In this document: positions 28,045 to 37,916 of the stretch, piece by piece
Position numbering within the stretch: the first letter of the stretch is position 1
Layout of the letters: each line of letters starts with the position of its first letter
Origin: Leptolyngbyaceae cyanobacterium RU_5_1
Lineage (GTDB): Bacteria; Cyanobacteriota; Cyanobacteriia; Leptolyngbyales; Leptolyngbyaceae
DNA: 64,000 nt
Assembly (NCBI GenBank): GCA_012034055.1
Contig: JAAUSG010000002.1
Span: 1-64,000 of the forward strand
Reading direction: 5' to 3'
Notes under the pieces: model-generated
Told to the model about the DNA's origin: nothing
Databases searched by the model: none
The model's input: only the letters and a program-made list of their open reading frames with translations
Made by a program: the position numbers and the translations under genes

Positions 28045-28803
28045 ATGAGCGGAGTTCATCATCGTCGCATCATCATTGGCGATGTTCATGGGCACTACAA
28101 AGGGCTGATGATGTTGTTTGAGGCGATCGCGCCAGGAGCATTGGATCAAGTTTACTTCTTGGGTGACTTAATTGATCGAGGTCCTGATAGCTCTCAAGTT
28201 GTCAGCTTTGTCCAGCAGGGTTGCCACGCCTGCCTGTTGGGAAACCATGAGCAGTTGATGCTGGATGCTTTCCCGAACGGCTGTCCCCTCACACCCGCCC
28301 TCCAAGCCTGGCTCTATAGCGGCGGACGCGCTACGATCGCCAGCTATGGCAATGCTGATGTCTTGCTCGACCATCTCAATTGGATGAAGACATTACCTGC
28401 TTACCTTGATTTAGGTGACATTTGGTTGGTTCATGCTGGAGTACATCCGTTACTTCCCATCCAAGCGCAAACAACTCAAGAGTTTTGTTGGATTCGGGAT
28501 GAGTTTCACAGTATCTCCCAACCCTATTTCCCAGACAAATTGATTATCACAGGTCACACCATCACCTTTACCTTGCCCAAAGTGGCTCCCGGAGAACTTG
28601 CTCAAGGACATGGCTGGTTGGATATTGATACCGGTGCCTACCATCCCAAAAGCGGTTGGCTAACTGGGCTGGATATTACCAACCGTCAGGTTTACCAGGT
28701 CAACGTTTTCACACAGATCACTAGAGTGTTGCCACTAGACGAAGCCGTCACGCGAGTTGAGCCTGCTCAAATCCTTGCCCAGCGACAAGCGTTGCGTTTG
28801 TAG
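28045..28803 (+). CDS. calcineurin-like metallophosphoesterase (PPP type)
   Basis: The 252-residue product has the three metal-binding signatures of bacterial serine/threonine-protein phosphatases: GDVHGHYKGL (about 12-21), GDLIDRGPDS and GNHEQLML. Further His residues follow in WLVHAGVHP and TGHT. It probably dephosphorylates proteins or small phosphoesters in the cytoplasm. No partner kinase is adjacent. Confidence 0.9.
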   Translation: MSGVHHRRIIIGDVHGHYKGLMMLFEAIAPGALDQVYFLGDLIDRGPDSSQVVSFVQQGCHACLLGNHEQLMLDAFPNGCPLTPALQAWLYSGGRATIASYGNADVLLDHLNWMKTLPAYLDLGDIWLVHAGVHPLLPIQAQTTQEFCWIRDEFHSISQPYFPDKLIITGHTITFTLPKVAPGELAQGHGWLDIDTGAYHPKSGWLTGLDITNRQVYQVNVFTQITRVLPLDEAVTRVEPAQILAQRQALRL

Positions 28804-28901
28804 CAAGGCAATAGTCATTACCATCACCTTGTTGCACCAACCATCAAACCAAAAATTTCCAACCACCAACCACCAACTGCCAACTACCAATCATTGTCCT
28901 C

Positions 28902-29744
28902 CTACGTCAGCGATCGCAGCCTCGCCTGATACGCCGCACGATCCAACCCCCCACCCGAATCCCCTTCTGATGAGATGATTTGCTGTATGCGGCTAATCCG
29001 TTCGGAGGTGGCAGGGTGCGTACTCAGAAATGTGGGGACAGAGCGCTCTCGTAAAAGTTTGCTCATGAAATCAACCATTGCCGATTGTGCGTACCCGGCT
29101 CCGCGCATGGTTTCAAGTCCCATTACGTCAGCCTCATACTCGTCTTTGCGACTGTTCGGACGTCTGAAGGCCAGTTCTACACCAATGTTGACGGCTGTAT
29201 TCCGATCCAGTCCTGCTGCACCGGTAATCCCGCGCGCGATCGCTGTTTCTTTCATCTGCTTAATTGCGTGTCGTGCAGCAATGTGACCAATCTCATGGGC
29301 CATTACACTCGCCAACTCAGCCTCGTTGCTCGCCAGCGTCAGCAAGCCCGTATTGACATAAATGAATCCACCCATCGTAGCAAACGCATTCACGCTGCGA
29401 TCGTCCACGACCTGAAAGCGATAGGGAATATCTGGGCGGCGGCCCTCGGCTGCCAACCGTTGACCAATCTGATTCACGTACTGGTTAATTGCAGGATTTC
29501 GGTAGAGTCGAATTTGACGCCCAACTAACTGCTGATTAATCTGACTACCAATTTCTACTTCTTGCTTGTCCGACAAACTTGAGAGCTGAATCAGTTGAAT
29601 TCCTTGCCGGATCAGATCAAACCAGGGAATTGCCTGAGAAACCAGAGGTTGACTCACGACAAGAACGAGTGCAATTGCCAGAGCCACCACTGGGTAAAGA
29701 CGACGACGTATCCTGCGAGACAGCAGTGCAAAAAACTTAACCAT
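28902..29744 (-). CDS. M48-family membrane-anchored metalloprotease
   Basis: A 280-residue protein with an N-terminal hydrophobic anchor or signal (about residues 17-37, VVALAIALVLVVSQPLVSQA), the zinc site HEIGH at 150-154 and a third ligand in KDEYEAD. This is the periplasmic BepA/YggG-like or OMA1-like M48 type involved in envelope protein quality control. It lies downstream of rpsU on the same strand, separated by two MITE copies. Confidence 0.9.
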   Translation of the reverse strand: MVKFFALLSRRIRRRLYPVVALAIALVLVVSQPLVSQAIPWFDLIRQGIQLIQLSSLSDKQEVEIGSQINQQLVGRQIRLYRNPAINQYVNQIGQRLAAEGRRPDIPYRFQVVDDRSVNAFATMGGFIYVNTGLLTLASNEAELASVMAHEIGHIAARHAIKQMKETAIARGITGAAGLDRNTAVNIGVELAFRRPNSRKDEYEADVMGLETMRGAGYAQSAMVDFMSKLLRERSVPTFLSTHPATSERISRIQQIISSEGDSGGGLDRAAYQARLRSLT

Positions 29745-29825
29745 CGTTAATTATCCAAGTGCGAAGAAAGAGTTAACAGAATGGTGCATCTTTGAACCAG
29801 GTCAGGAAGTGTAACTCTATGACGC

Positions 29826-29925
29826 CTAGTGTTTTGTCAGCTTTGATTTTGTGAGCTTGAGAATAGTAAAGAGTTATTATTTTGGGGCCTTCAGCCCACA
29901 AAATAATTCTTGATAGATCACTAGT
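29826..29925 (-). repeat. CTAGTGGT-type MITE, copy 1
   Basis: About 100 bp ending in CTAGTGTTTTGTCA and TGATAGATCACTAGT. The interior holds the stem TTATTATTTTGGGG/CCCACAAAATAATT. It is an inverted copy of the element at 30126-30226. Confidence 0.8.
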
Positions 29926-30037
29926 CAATAAAAATAAACTAAGGGTGACATCTTAATGACTTCTAAATTGGTCAACTTGTTCCCCTACCTAACCGTACTC
30001 TAAATCAGAGAGCGAAGACTTGGAAATAAAAATCAAA

Positions 30038-30088
30038 CAGCTACCACAGTATGCTAATCAGAAGCATGTAACTATGGTAGCTTGGCTG
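30038..30088. repeat. imperfect hairpin between the two MITE copies
   Basis: CAGCTACCACAGTATGCT (30038-30055) is followed by AGCATGTAACTATGGTAGCT (30063-30082), imperfectly complementary. It lies downstream of rpsU on the minus strand and could be a structured 3' end or another repeat. Confidence 0.4.
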
Positions 30089-30125
30089 TGAAATTACTTT
30101 TTTAGGTTCAAAAATTATTAAAGGC

Positions 30126-30226
30126 ACTAGTGGTCTGTCAAGAATTATTTTGTGGGTTGAAAATCCCAAAATAATAATCCCTTACTTATCGCAGACTCAC
30201 AAGTTGAAAACTGACGAACCACTAGT
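30126..30226 (+). repeat. CTAGTGGT-type MITE, copy 2, overlapping the rpsU stop codon
   Basis: About 101 bp with terminal inverted repeats ACTAGTGGTCTGTCA and TGACGAACCACTAGT. The TAG stop codon of rpsU (read on the minus strand at 30224-30222) lies within the terminal ACTAGT. Confidence 0.85.
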
Positions 30227-30401
30227 TGTAGCGTCTCTTTCGCCTAGCCACAATTGCTTTGCGTTTACGCTTCTCTAACGGTGTCTCAAAGTGCCGATGA
30301 GATCTCAAATCAGCTAAAATACCTGCCTTTGAAACTTGACGCTTGAATCTCCGCAGAGCTGAATCAATTCCTTCATTTTCACCAAGAACTACTTGGGTCA
30401 T
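30222..30401 (-). CDS. rpsU: 30S ribosomal protein S21
   Basis: S21 is a small basic protein of the 30S subunit involved in initiation. The 59-residue product begins [20 protein letters not shown] and ends with the basic tail [14 protein letters not shown], typical of cyanobacterial S21. GGAGAG lies about 10 bp before the ATG at 30401. The stop codon is provided by the end of a MITE, so the last residues may differ from the ancestral tail. Confidence 0.93.
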   Translation of the reverse strand: MTQVVLGENEGIDSALRRFKRQVSKAGILADLRSHRHFETPLEKRKRKAIVARRKRRYN

Positions 30402-30517
30402 TCCTGATAATCTCTCCAATTCACTAAACGATGATTCCACTAATTTATCATCTCAAAAATTCAGTTGCTCGGAAATTCGTTAGGAACAAAACGTAGAACT
30501 GATGAATGTTATATCCA

Positions 30518-31807
30518 TTACCATTGGCTAATGAAGGCAAGATCAAGGGTACTGAAATTGGTACTCAATGCCAAATTCAAATGTTCCATTGCTTGGATCA
30601 ACCACTGAATAGCCTCTCGCTGACAAGTTTCATAATGGTTGAACAAGATAGAAAATCGCTTCTCTAGATAAGGCTTAACCTTACGGCAGATTAGAACAAT
30701 TTTTAGCAGTAATCCAGTTGTTACGGTGTGGCCAATATTGGCAATCAAATCAACGAAAACAAAGTGATTAGGTTTTTGAGAGCTATCGACAATTAAGAAA
30801 TTTAACAACTGACTGCACGTTCTCACCAGCAAAAAGTCATTTAGCTGATGAGAATTGCTTTCCGGCAAAGTGTTCCGAAGTTGAGCGTGGAGCTGATTGT
30901 TAAATTGTCGCTTGCCATACTCTGGGTCAACGGAGGCAGTAATGTACTGATAGAGGTCGTCCTTGAAATCTTGATATGAAGAGGTTTGGGCACTATGAGT
31001 CAGGAAGCGTTGGGCAACATCTCGATAGGTACAAGAGCCATGCGACTTACCCGCAAAATGCTTGAGGGCGATGCAAAGTTCTTGATCACTCAATAAAGTT
31101 GGGTTTTTAACAGGCTGTAAGAGTTGCTTGGCGACTTCGAGAGAGTGGGTACGGATAAGCTGCGATCGCCGCACTTGATAGGTCACAAACTGAGATAAAT
31201 CAATCTCATACTGGCGTTGAACCCGTGCTCGGAGTTGTCGAATAGTTTGATGCTGCTCGTAAGTACTTCCCTCTGCTAAAAGGCAATGCTCGTACAGATA
31301 TGGATAGCGACGAATCAGGTTGCCGAGCGGCTCAGCCTCCGAACCATCAACTGGCTCCGACGCTTGACCAATAACCTGAGCCAGGCGTCTCAGAGCCAAG
31401 TACTGTTCCGTATCAACAAAGTCTTTGACAAGTTCCCGCAAGCATCGCGTGGGATGCGATCGCGAAAACTCGATAGGTGACCGAGGGGGCAGCGACTCAA
31501 ATAGCTCAATTAGAGAAGGGATATAAGCCTGAAACTGAGGACGAGCTTGCCAACGGTTAATCAGAATGTGACAGCAACGGTTTAGAACGAAGCGAAACTC
31601 TTGATCTGCAAACTTGGTGGACACAATTTTATCGAGCGCTGCAGAAATTTCAGAATCTGGATAGCCTGTCCCATCAATAAACAAAGCGCGAAAGCGATGC
31701 ACTAGCTGACTGGGCAGCTCAGATTGCACAAGTTGCAGCAAGTGATCATACAATTGCTGCTCCTCTAACTCAACCTTTCTAGCGTAGTGGGCTGTCCAAG
31801 TACTCAC
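30518..31807 (-). CDS. conserved hypothetical protein, mostly helical
   Basis: A 429-residue soluble, Leu/Gln-rich, helical protein without membrane segments or a recognisable motif. It starts MSTWTAHYARKVELEEQQLY and contains LFIDGTGYPDSEISAALDKI and a mid-region typical of helical repeats. I believe homologues occur across cyanobacteria but know no function. It is divergent in role from its neighbours rpsU and spoT, though all three lie on the minus strand. Confidence 0.7.
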   Translation of the reverse strand: MSTWTAHYARKVELEEQQLYDHLLQLVQSELPSQLVHRFRALFIDGTGYPDSEISAALDKIVSTKFADQEFRFVLNRCCHILINRWQARPQFQAYIPSLIELFESLPPRSPIEFSRSHPTRCLRELVKDFVDTEQYLALRRLAQVIGQASEPVDGSEAEPLGNLIRRYPYLYEHCLLAEGSTYEQHQTIRQLRARVQRQYEIDLSQFVTYQVRRSQLIRTHSLEVAKQLLQPVKNPTLLSDQELCIALKHFAGKSHGSCTYRDVAQRFLTHSAQTSSYQDFKDDLYQYITASVDPEYGKRQFNNQLHAQLRNTLPESNSHQLNDFLLVRTCSQLLNFLIVDSSQKPNHFVFVDLIANIGHTVTTGLLLKIVLICRKVKPYLEKRFSILFNHYETCQREAIQWLIQAMEHLNLALSTNFSTLDLAFISQW

Positions 31808-32455
31808 AGTAGTTCAAAGTCCCAGGCTTAGGAACGATACCAAGAATCGGCTTCTCTAAATATTGAACACCAACAATTCGCCTCCAATTCTAATAGAAAG
31901 TTTGATCAATATGAAGTAGCGATTGATGACCTTCAAAAAACTAATAGCAGATAAAGAGATTTTGAATAGCGGTGTATTGCTAATCCTCTTTAATATTACC
32001 TAGGCAAATTTCTGTCCGGTGTGACATAAATCACTTGATAAACCTGGATATAGATTTAACCATCAAAGTTCCCACCAGGGTAGAATTGACCTTACAGGCT
32101 TGATAGCAGGCGAGACCAGCGTTTGACCTTTGATTTAGACGGCTGGGAATAGACCCGGTGAAGAACCTGTAATGTAAAGTATGGAAGTGACGCTTTATAG
32201 ATTTATAAAGTATTCAGAAGGATAACTACCTTGAAAGGAAATAATTCTAGAGATAGCTAGTAGTTGACGGCAGAAATCCTGCTCCCATTCCCTACTCAGT
32301 CCTCAGCACTACCTGAGCAATAGTTGCCGGACTTACGCCACAGCCTACTAGTACACCAGGGCAGAAATAACTAGCCAGTTAAAAGTCAGTAAAGAGCTTA
32401 TCCCGTAATCGTTTCTGACCTCGTGCTTCTGACTTCGCACTTCTGACTTCTTGCA
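31808..32455. other. intergenic region, no gene seen
   Basis: About 650 bp between two minus-strand genes. The part next to spoT (32405-32455) is a tandem array of CTTCTGACTTCGCA-type units that begins at the base after the spoT stop codon. The remainder is AT-rich and presumably contains the promoter of the 30518-31807 gene near 31850. No tRNA or clear RNA structure was recognised. Confidence 0.4.
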
Positions 32456-34717
32456 CTAGTTCTCCGTTTGACTTAGGCGACGAAGGTTGAGCACGTCACT
32501 CAATTTCTTGATTTGTGCAAATGTTCGCTCGAGCTGCTCATGGTCACGAATATCAATGCCCAGGTCAATAACGGCTGTTTGATCGGGAAAGGTTTTGACC
32601 TGGGCATTACGAACGTTAATGTTGTTGTCAGTTAGACGGGAGAGAATATCTTTGAGAACGCCGACTCGGTCAATGACTTCAATCTGAATATCCACCGGGT
32701 AAGTCTGAGGGCGTCGGCCGTCTTGAGTCATGGGGTTCCAACTTACGGGAACAAGGCGATCGCCGGGTATATGCTCGGTATTTGGACAGCCTTGGCGATG
32801 AATTGAAATACCTCGACTACTTTTGGTAACGACCCCAATGATCGGTTCTCCGGGAACAGGAGTACAACAGCCTGCCAGGTGATGAAGTAACCCTTCTACG
32901 CCGTTAATCGGAGATTGACTGGGGGATGGAGCCAGCAGCGCCTTCACCGGAGTGGGAGCAGGAAGTAAAACCTGCTGAGGATCAGGAGCAATGGGTTGTT
33001 GTGCCTTAACAGCTTCGCGCAATCGGTTCAGGATTAGATTTAGGGTGACTTCGCCATAGCCAAGTGCTGCTAGTAGATCATCGGCGCTGTGATAGTTACA
33101 TCGTTCAGCCGTTACCTGCATGGGAGCCGATTTCAATAAAGCTTCAAATCCGTTCTTACCCAGTTCTCGCTCCAGCATTTCCCGACCACGAGCGATATTC
33201 TCTTCACGGTGCGATCGCTTATACCACTGACGAATCCGGTTTCGGGCGCTGTTAGTAACAACAAAGTTCAGCCAATCCAAACTCGGACGAGAATTCTTAC
33301 TCGTAATGATTTCAACGATGTCGCCATTTTTGAGTGGAGTATCCAGGGTCACCATCCGCCCGTTGACTTTTGCTCCCGCACAATGGTTACCCACCTCGGT
33401 ATGAATGCGGTAAGCAAAGTCAATCGATGTGGCTCCCCGGCTTAGCGAGACAACATCCCCTTGAGGCGTAAACACATAGACCTCTCCGTCAAACAGGTCA
33501 TCCTTAATGCTTTCCAGATATTCCTGCGCATCTTTGAGGTCATTTTGCCAGTCCAGTAGTTGCCGCAGCCAGGTGAACTTCTCATCGGCTGTTGTCATCT
33601 GGACATTGGAACTGCCGCCAGTCTCCTTATACTTCCAATGTGCGGCAATCCCATACTCAGCAATATGATGCATTTCCAGAGTACGGATTTGTATTTCCAA
33701 GGGTTTGCCCGTATTACCAATCACTATCGTGTGTAGTGATTGATAGCGATTGGGTTTGGGCAAGCCAATATAGTCTTTGAAACGACCAGGGATGGGTCGA
33801 AACATGTCATGTACGATCGCGAGAGCACGATAACACTCTTCGTTCGTTTGCACGATGATGCGAACAGCCGCCACATCATAGATTTCTTCGTATCCTTTCT
33901 GCTGCCGTTGCATCTTCTGATAGATGCCATAAAGATGTTTGGGGCGACCGCTGACATCAACCGTTTGCACCCCAACTTGCTCCAACCGGTTTCGTAAGGA
34001 CTCGGCAATGTTTGCCAATCGTGCTTCTCGGTCTGTCCGTTTTTCCGCGACAAGTTCCTGAATCCCCCGGTATGCATCGGGTTCCAGGTATTTGAATGAC
34101 AGGTCTTCCAGTTCCCACTTAAAACGCCCAATTCCCAAGCGATTGGCTAGCGGCGCGAAGATCTCCCGCGTTTCCATCGCAATCCGTCGCCGTTTAGCAT
34201 CCGGGAGATGTTCGAGGGTTCGCATGTTATGCAGGCGATCGGCCAGCTTCACCACAATGACCCGAATGTCTTGAGCCATTGCCAGGAACATGCGACGGAA
34301 GTTCTCTGCCTGCCGCTCGGTTTTGCTGGAAAAGTTGAACTTGGAAAGTTTTGTCACTCCTTCAACTAAAATTCGGACTTCTTCACCAAAAAGCTCTTCT
34401 AACTCCTCTAATGCAACTTCTGTATCTTCGACTACATCGTGGAGAAAACCCGCTGCAATCATGACACTGCCGCCACCGAGATCGCGGAGCAGCCCAGCAA
34501 CAGCAACCGGATGGGCGATGTAGGGTTCACCCGATGCGCGGTATTGTCCTTGATGGAGTAAGTAAGCAAATTCAAACGCACGATAGATCAGATCGGCATC
34601 GGCACGAGGGGCTTGTAACTCGCTACCGTCGGGAGCTACTCGCCGTGTGTTCAGACATTCTCGTAGCCAGTCGGGAACAGCGAATTCAGTGGAAGAGGCG
34701 GAAGCCGTAAGATTCAT
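32456..34717 (-). CDS. bifunctional (p)ppGpp synthase/hydrolase (RelA/SpoT)
   Basis: This enzyme makes and degrades the stringent alarmone (p)ppGpp. The 753-residue product has an HD hydrolase domain (FLHDVVEDTEVALEELEELF; HNMRTLEHLP), the synthetase domain (IYDVAAVRIIV, KPNRYQSLHTIVIG), a TGS domain (VYVFTPQGDVVSLSRGATSI) and a C-terminal ACT domain. With HD motifs intact it should be bifunctional. ATG 34717 (MNLTASASSTEF) was preferred over the TTG at 34738. Often annotated relA or spoT. Confidence 0.95.
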   Translation of the reverse strand: MNLTASASSTEFAVPDWLRECLNTRRVAPDGSELQAPRADADLIYRAFEFAYLLHQGQYRASGEPYIAHPVAVAGLLRDLGGGSVMIAAGFLHDVVEDTEVALEELEELFGEEVRILVEGVTKLSKFNFSSKTERQAENFRRMFLAMAQDIRVIVVKLADRLHNMRTLEHLPDAKRRRIAMETREIFAPLANRLGIGRFKWELEDLSFKYLEPDAYRGIQELVAEKRTDREARLANIAESLRNRLEQVGVQTVDVSGRPKHLYGIYQKMQRQQKGYEEIYDVAAVRIIVQTNEECYRALAIVHDMFRPIPGRFKDYIGLPKPNRYQSLHTIVIGNTGKPLEIQIRTLEMHHIAEYGIAAHWKYKETGGSSNVQMTTADEKFTWLRQLLDWQNDLKDAQEYLESIKDDLFDGEVYVFTPQGDVVSLSRGATSIDFAYRIHTEVGNHCAGAKVNGRMVTLDTPLKNGDIVEIITSKNSRPSLDWLNFVVTNSARNRIRQWYKRSHREENIARGREMLERELGKNGFEALLKSAPMQVTAERCNYHSADDLLAALGYGEVTLNLILNRLREAVKAQQPIAPDPQQVLLPAPTPVKALLAPSPSQSPINGVEGLLHHLAGCCTPVPGEPIIGVVTKSSRGISIHRQGCPNTEHIPGDRLVPVSWNPMTQDGRRPQTYPVDIQIEVIDRVGVLKDILSRLTDNNINVRNAQVKTFPDQTAVIDLGIDIRDHEQLERTFAQIKKLSDVLNLRRLSQTEN

Positions 34718-35327
34718 GCGATTGAGTGGAAAAGGCAAAAGGCTTTAGACAGTTATCGGCTGATTCTACTTGGCAAGTAGCACCCTTTACAAATTAAATG
34801 TGATCAAAGTTACGTCGGACAGGAAGGATTGCAATCCCTCAAACCGAACTTCTCAATTTATCTAACCTGATTACCGACCTGAACCACGTTCAGCTCGGAA
34901 TATTTAGCTTTTCCTTAAGAAAAACTCCAGGTCTGGACGTGGACAAGGTTTAAACCAGCAGGCAGATTGAGAACCAGAAATTAAGAAGCCTTATCAAACA
35001 ATGCCTTTGAAAAGAAGTTCATCGACTGCTAATTCATAGTAGATATCTTAGCAATATGAGCAAAATTCTTCGCACCGCGCGCCCTCAATTTAGTAAAACC
35101 TGATGAACTGCAGATAGACCATACGTGTATTACAAAGAGTCTCTGTCTTGAAGTAGGTGGGCATGATTAAACCGAAGACTTGACTGAAAAGGTGTCAGAT
35201 GTCAGGGAAATGCCTGCTTCTGACGCCTGATACCTGGCACCTACCTCCCAAAAATCTTGCATTTAATTGAGTCACTCTACTTAGATGACTTGGGTGAGCA
35301 AGTGGGCTATATTTAGGTCGCTAAGAG
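34718..35327. other. intergenic region with repeat copy B
   Basis: The divergent space between spoT and the small secreted protein gene contains the dispersed repeat at 34882-34954. It also has short CTTCTGACGCCTGATACCTGGC-type repeats (35217-35243). No gene is seen. Confidence 0.4.
34882..34954 (+). repeat. dispersed 73-bp repeat, copy B
   Basis: AACCACGTTCAGCTCGGAAT and, at the other end, CAGGTCTGGACGTGGACAAG match copies A (26871) and C (53434, inverted) at most positions. The outer CCACGT/ACGTGG pairs are inverted. Confidence 0.8.
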
Positions 35328-35597
35328 ATGGAGATGAAATCTATGAATTTAGCAAAACTGACCCTGCTTGTATGTCCGGCTGTTCTGGCATCCATGATGT
35401 TTGTTGCCAGTCCAGCTCATGCAGCAATACATTTGACTCAGACTCCCAAGGCAAGTTATGAGCGATCGCACTCTGAACTGGCTACAGCGATCGCCTCAAC
35501 TCAAGCTACGAGTGATCCCCAAATTCCGCAAGGCTGTATGTGCGCTCGTTGCCTACAAACAGTAGAACGTTTGCAGGGTAAACTTCCTGGCATGTAA
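35328..35597 (+). CDS. small secreted protein with a CxCxxC motif
   Basis: The 89-residue product has a clear signal peptide: basic start MKSMNLAK, hydrophobic core LLVCPAVLASMMFVA, cleavage after AHA (about residue 32). The mature part is short and ends GCMCARCLQTVERLQ, with three closely spaced Cys that could bind metal or form disulphides. No family recognised. ATGs at 35328, 35334 and 35343 are all possible starts. Confidence 0.6.
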   Translation: MEMKSMNLAKLTLLVCPAVLASMMFVASPAHAAIHLTQTPKASYERSHSELATAIASTQATSDPQIPQGCMCARCLQTVERLQGKLPGM

Positions 35598-35609
35598 ATC
35601 ATCGAGTCC

Positions 35610-36158
35610 TCAGTCAATCAGTCCTGCTGGGGGAGTGATTTCGATTCGCCTTCGGTACAGATCTACGAGTGGCACGATCGCCTTCACAAACGGAATCAGA
35701 ACCGTTACAGATTTTCCATTTGCAGCGTTTGCTGGGCTGGATCGCTCAACTTCTAGCAAGTCATTTCCGGCGGGGATCACACTGACGACGGTGCCAACCA
35801 GCGCTTGAGTGGATTGGTCAAACACTTGCAGTCCGATTAGGTCAATAACGTGGAATTCGTCTTCTGCGAGGGTGGGGCGATCGCCGTCTGGCACTAACAG
35901 TTTGCAATCCCGTAAGGCTTCGGCTTGAGTTCGATCCGTCACCTCAGCAAATTGCACCACGTACAGTCCTTTCCCATCTAGATAGCGCCCGTGTACCAAC
36001 TCAATGGGTTGGGGTTCGACTTCTCCGGGTCGCAGTAGCCAGCGTTTGCCTGGTTTCAGAAATCGTTCTGGAAAGTCGGAGATTGGATAAACGCGCACTT
36101 CACCCTTCATGCCCTGAGCCGCAATAATTTTACCGATTTCAAGGAAGCCAGAAGTCAT
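35610..36158 (-). CDS. rimM: 16S rRNA processing protein RimM
   Basis: RimM assists maturation of the 30S head domain and binds S19. The 182-residue product starts MTSGFLEIGKIIAAQGMKGE, has the N-terminal barrel with RVYPISDFPERF, and the PRC-barrel C-terminus with HVIDLIGLQVF and IPFVKAIVPLVDLYRRRIEI. Length and motifs are normal. It converges on the small secreted protein gene with a 12-bp gap. Confidence 0.95.
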   Translation of the reverse strand: MTSGFLEIGKIIAAQGMKGEVRVYPISDFPERFLKPGKRWLLRPGEVEPQPIELVHGRYLDGKGLYVVQFAEVTDRTQAEALRDCKLLVPDGDRPTLAEDEFHVIDLIGLQVFDQSTQALVGTVVSVIPAGNDLLEVERSSPANAANGKSVTVLIPFVKAIVPLVDLYRRRIEITPPAGLID

Positions 36159-36358
36159 TTGAGGGGTTAGGGGTTAGGGGTTAGGGGGTTAACTAAGGCA
36201 GGTGTTGCTCCTTCTAGGCGATTTCTGAAAAACAAATTACCCAATGTAGTGCGTTCGCGCACTACGGCAAAGAATTGGGAACTTCTTTGATAGAAATCTC
36301 CCTAAATTGCGATCGCTATCCTGCTCCCCGCATAGAGCACGTTGACGGATGCGAAGCG

Positions 36359-37648
36359 TTATAACTCATCTGTAAGAGTTGTGGACTCACGATATATCTG
36401 TTTTACTACGTTTGCCAATCGTTGCATGGCGGTTTCAATGTCTGGGTCGCTGCCCGTCAGGCTAATCCGGAGACACTGCTGTTTGTGAGACCAATCCTCT
36501 CGAAGCCCAGGGAAGAAGCTGCTACCAGGAACAACGATGACGCCAACTTGTTTCAACTGCTGATAAAGTTCCCAGTCAGTTATAGGGAGGTTCTCTAACC
36601 AGAGCCAGCAAAAGATCGCGCCTTCACCTCGGTGCAAGAACCAGGGTATATCAGGCATGGTCTGATCGAGGGTGGCTTCCACAATTTCAAGTTTGTTGCG
36701 GTAGAACGGGCGAATGACATTGGTAGCAATGTCTACTAAAGCGCCAGAAGCAATGGCACGAGTCGCGATCGCCTGCCCATAGCGGGGTGAATGAATACAC
36801 AGATTAGTTTGAAAGCACTCCAACACATGAATTAACCGTTCATCCCCGATCGCGATCCCAATTCGCTCTCCCGGTAGTCCTGCCTTAGATAGGCTCATGC
36901 AATGCAAGATATTGCCCCCAAACAGAGGATTCATATCGGTGAAATTGAGGGCAGGAAACGGCGGTGCGTAGGCAGAGTCAATCAGGACAGGCGCATGGTA
37001 CAGAGCAGCTAAATCAGCAATCTTCTGGACTTCATCATCCGTGAGCACATTACCCGTCGGATTGCAGGGGCGCGAAAAGATCACACAGCCCGTGTCCTCG
37101 TTAATTTCGAGTTGGCTGAAATCTGGACGGTACTTGAAGCGGTGGGCAGTGGGATCAATATCCAGCGCAGGCTTGTAGGCAACCAGAGCTTCCGGCGTTA
37201 GAGCAACACCGCCGTAGCCCGTGTAGTCAGGGCTGAGGGGCAGGACAATCTTTTTCAGGGTGCCACTTTCGGTGTAGCCGCCAAAGGCGTTTGCCGCATA
37301 GAAGTAGAGGCTCTGGCTACCGGGCGTGATCAAGATGTTGCGATCGCTCAGGGTCAGTCCGTACCGTTGATTAAAGTCAGCTGCGATCGCCTCAATCAGG
37401 GGCTGATACCCCTGGCTAGCCCCGTAGCGACAAACCACCTCGCCATACTCAGAGCTGGCTAGCAGGTTAGCCGTGCAGTCTCGCCAAAGTTGCTCCACCT
37501 CCGGCAGAATCAGCGGGTTGCCTGCGCTCAGGTTGATAAATTCTTGCCCTGCACCTGCCCGTAAGGTTTCGATGATATCTTTCATAATCGCCCGAACTCC
37601 CGTCAGGCTGGACATCTCATTGCCAATTCGACTCAGGGCAGGATTCAT
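36359..37648 (-). CDS. avtA: valine--pyruvate aminotransferase (class I/II)
   Basis: PLP-dependent transaminase that makes valine/alanine interconversion possible. The 429-residue product has LITPGSQSLYFYAANAFGGY, SRPCNPTGNVL, DSAYAPPFPAL and the PLP lysine in SLSKAGLPGERIGIAIG. These match AvtA better than aspartate or LL-DAP aminotransferases. The gene appears monocistronic. Confidence 0.85.
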   Translation of the reverse strand: MNPALSRIGNEMSSLTGVRAIMKDIIETLRAGAGQEFINLSAGNPLILPEVEQLWRDCTANLLASSEYGEVVCRYGASQGYQPLIEAIAADFNQRYGLTLSDRNILITPGSQSLYFYAANAFGGYTESGTLKKIVLPLSPDYTGYGGVALTPEALVAYKPALDIDPTAHRFKYRPDFSQLEINEDTGCVIFSRPCNPTGNVLTDDEVQKIADLAALYHAPVLIDSAYAPPFPALNFTDMNPLFGGNILHCMSLSKAGLPGERIGIAIGDERLIHVLECFQTNLCIHSPRYGQAIATRAIASGALVDIATNVIRPFYRNKLEIVEATLDQTMPDIPWFLHRGEGAIFCWLWLENLPITDWELYQQLKQVGVIVVPGSSFFPGLREDWSHKQQCLRISLTGSDPDIETAMQRLANVVKQIYRESTTLTDEL

Positions 37649-37775
37649 AAGAGGTGCAACAATTTAGTGAACTACTTACTAGAATGCCAGGATTCCCACG
37701 TTAGTGACAGACCCGAATGCCAAAAGTCGCATAATCCTGTGGCTGAATTCCTGATATCACTCTTCAAAGTCCGCA

Positions 37776-37904
37776 ATGTCGGATCTCACTAAAATTTGTC
37801 AGGAAAATCTCCGGAGTTTTCTTGAAATCCAAGAAAAGCTGATCATTCTGCTACAAGCTGTTGATTTATCGCAATCACCAAATAGCAGATTTGTAGTTTT
37901 TTGA
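37776..37904 (+). CDS. 42-residue hypothetical protein, first gene of a tiny pair
   Basis: The frame from ATG 37776 encodes MSDLTKICQENLRSFLEIQE and a hydrophobic helix KLIILLQAV, ending SPNSRFVVF. It looks like a short amphipathic helical protein. The next small gene starts 12 bp after its stop, so they are likely co-translated. No family recognised and no strong ribosome-binding site. Confidence 0.4.
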   Translation: MSDLTKICQENLRSFLEIQEKLIILLQAVDLSQSPNSRFVVF

Positions 37905-37916
37905 TGGGTAAATATA

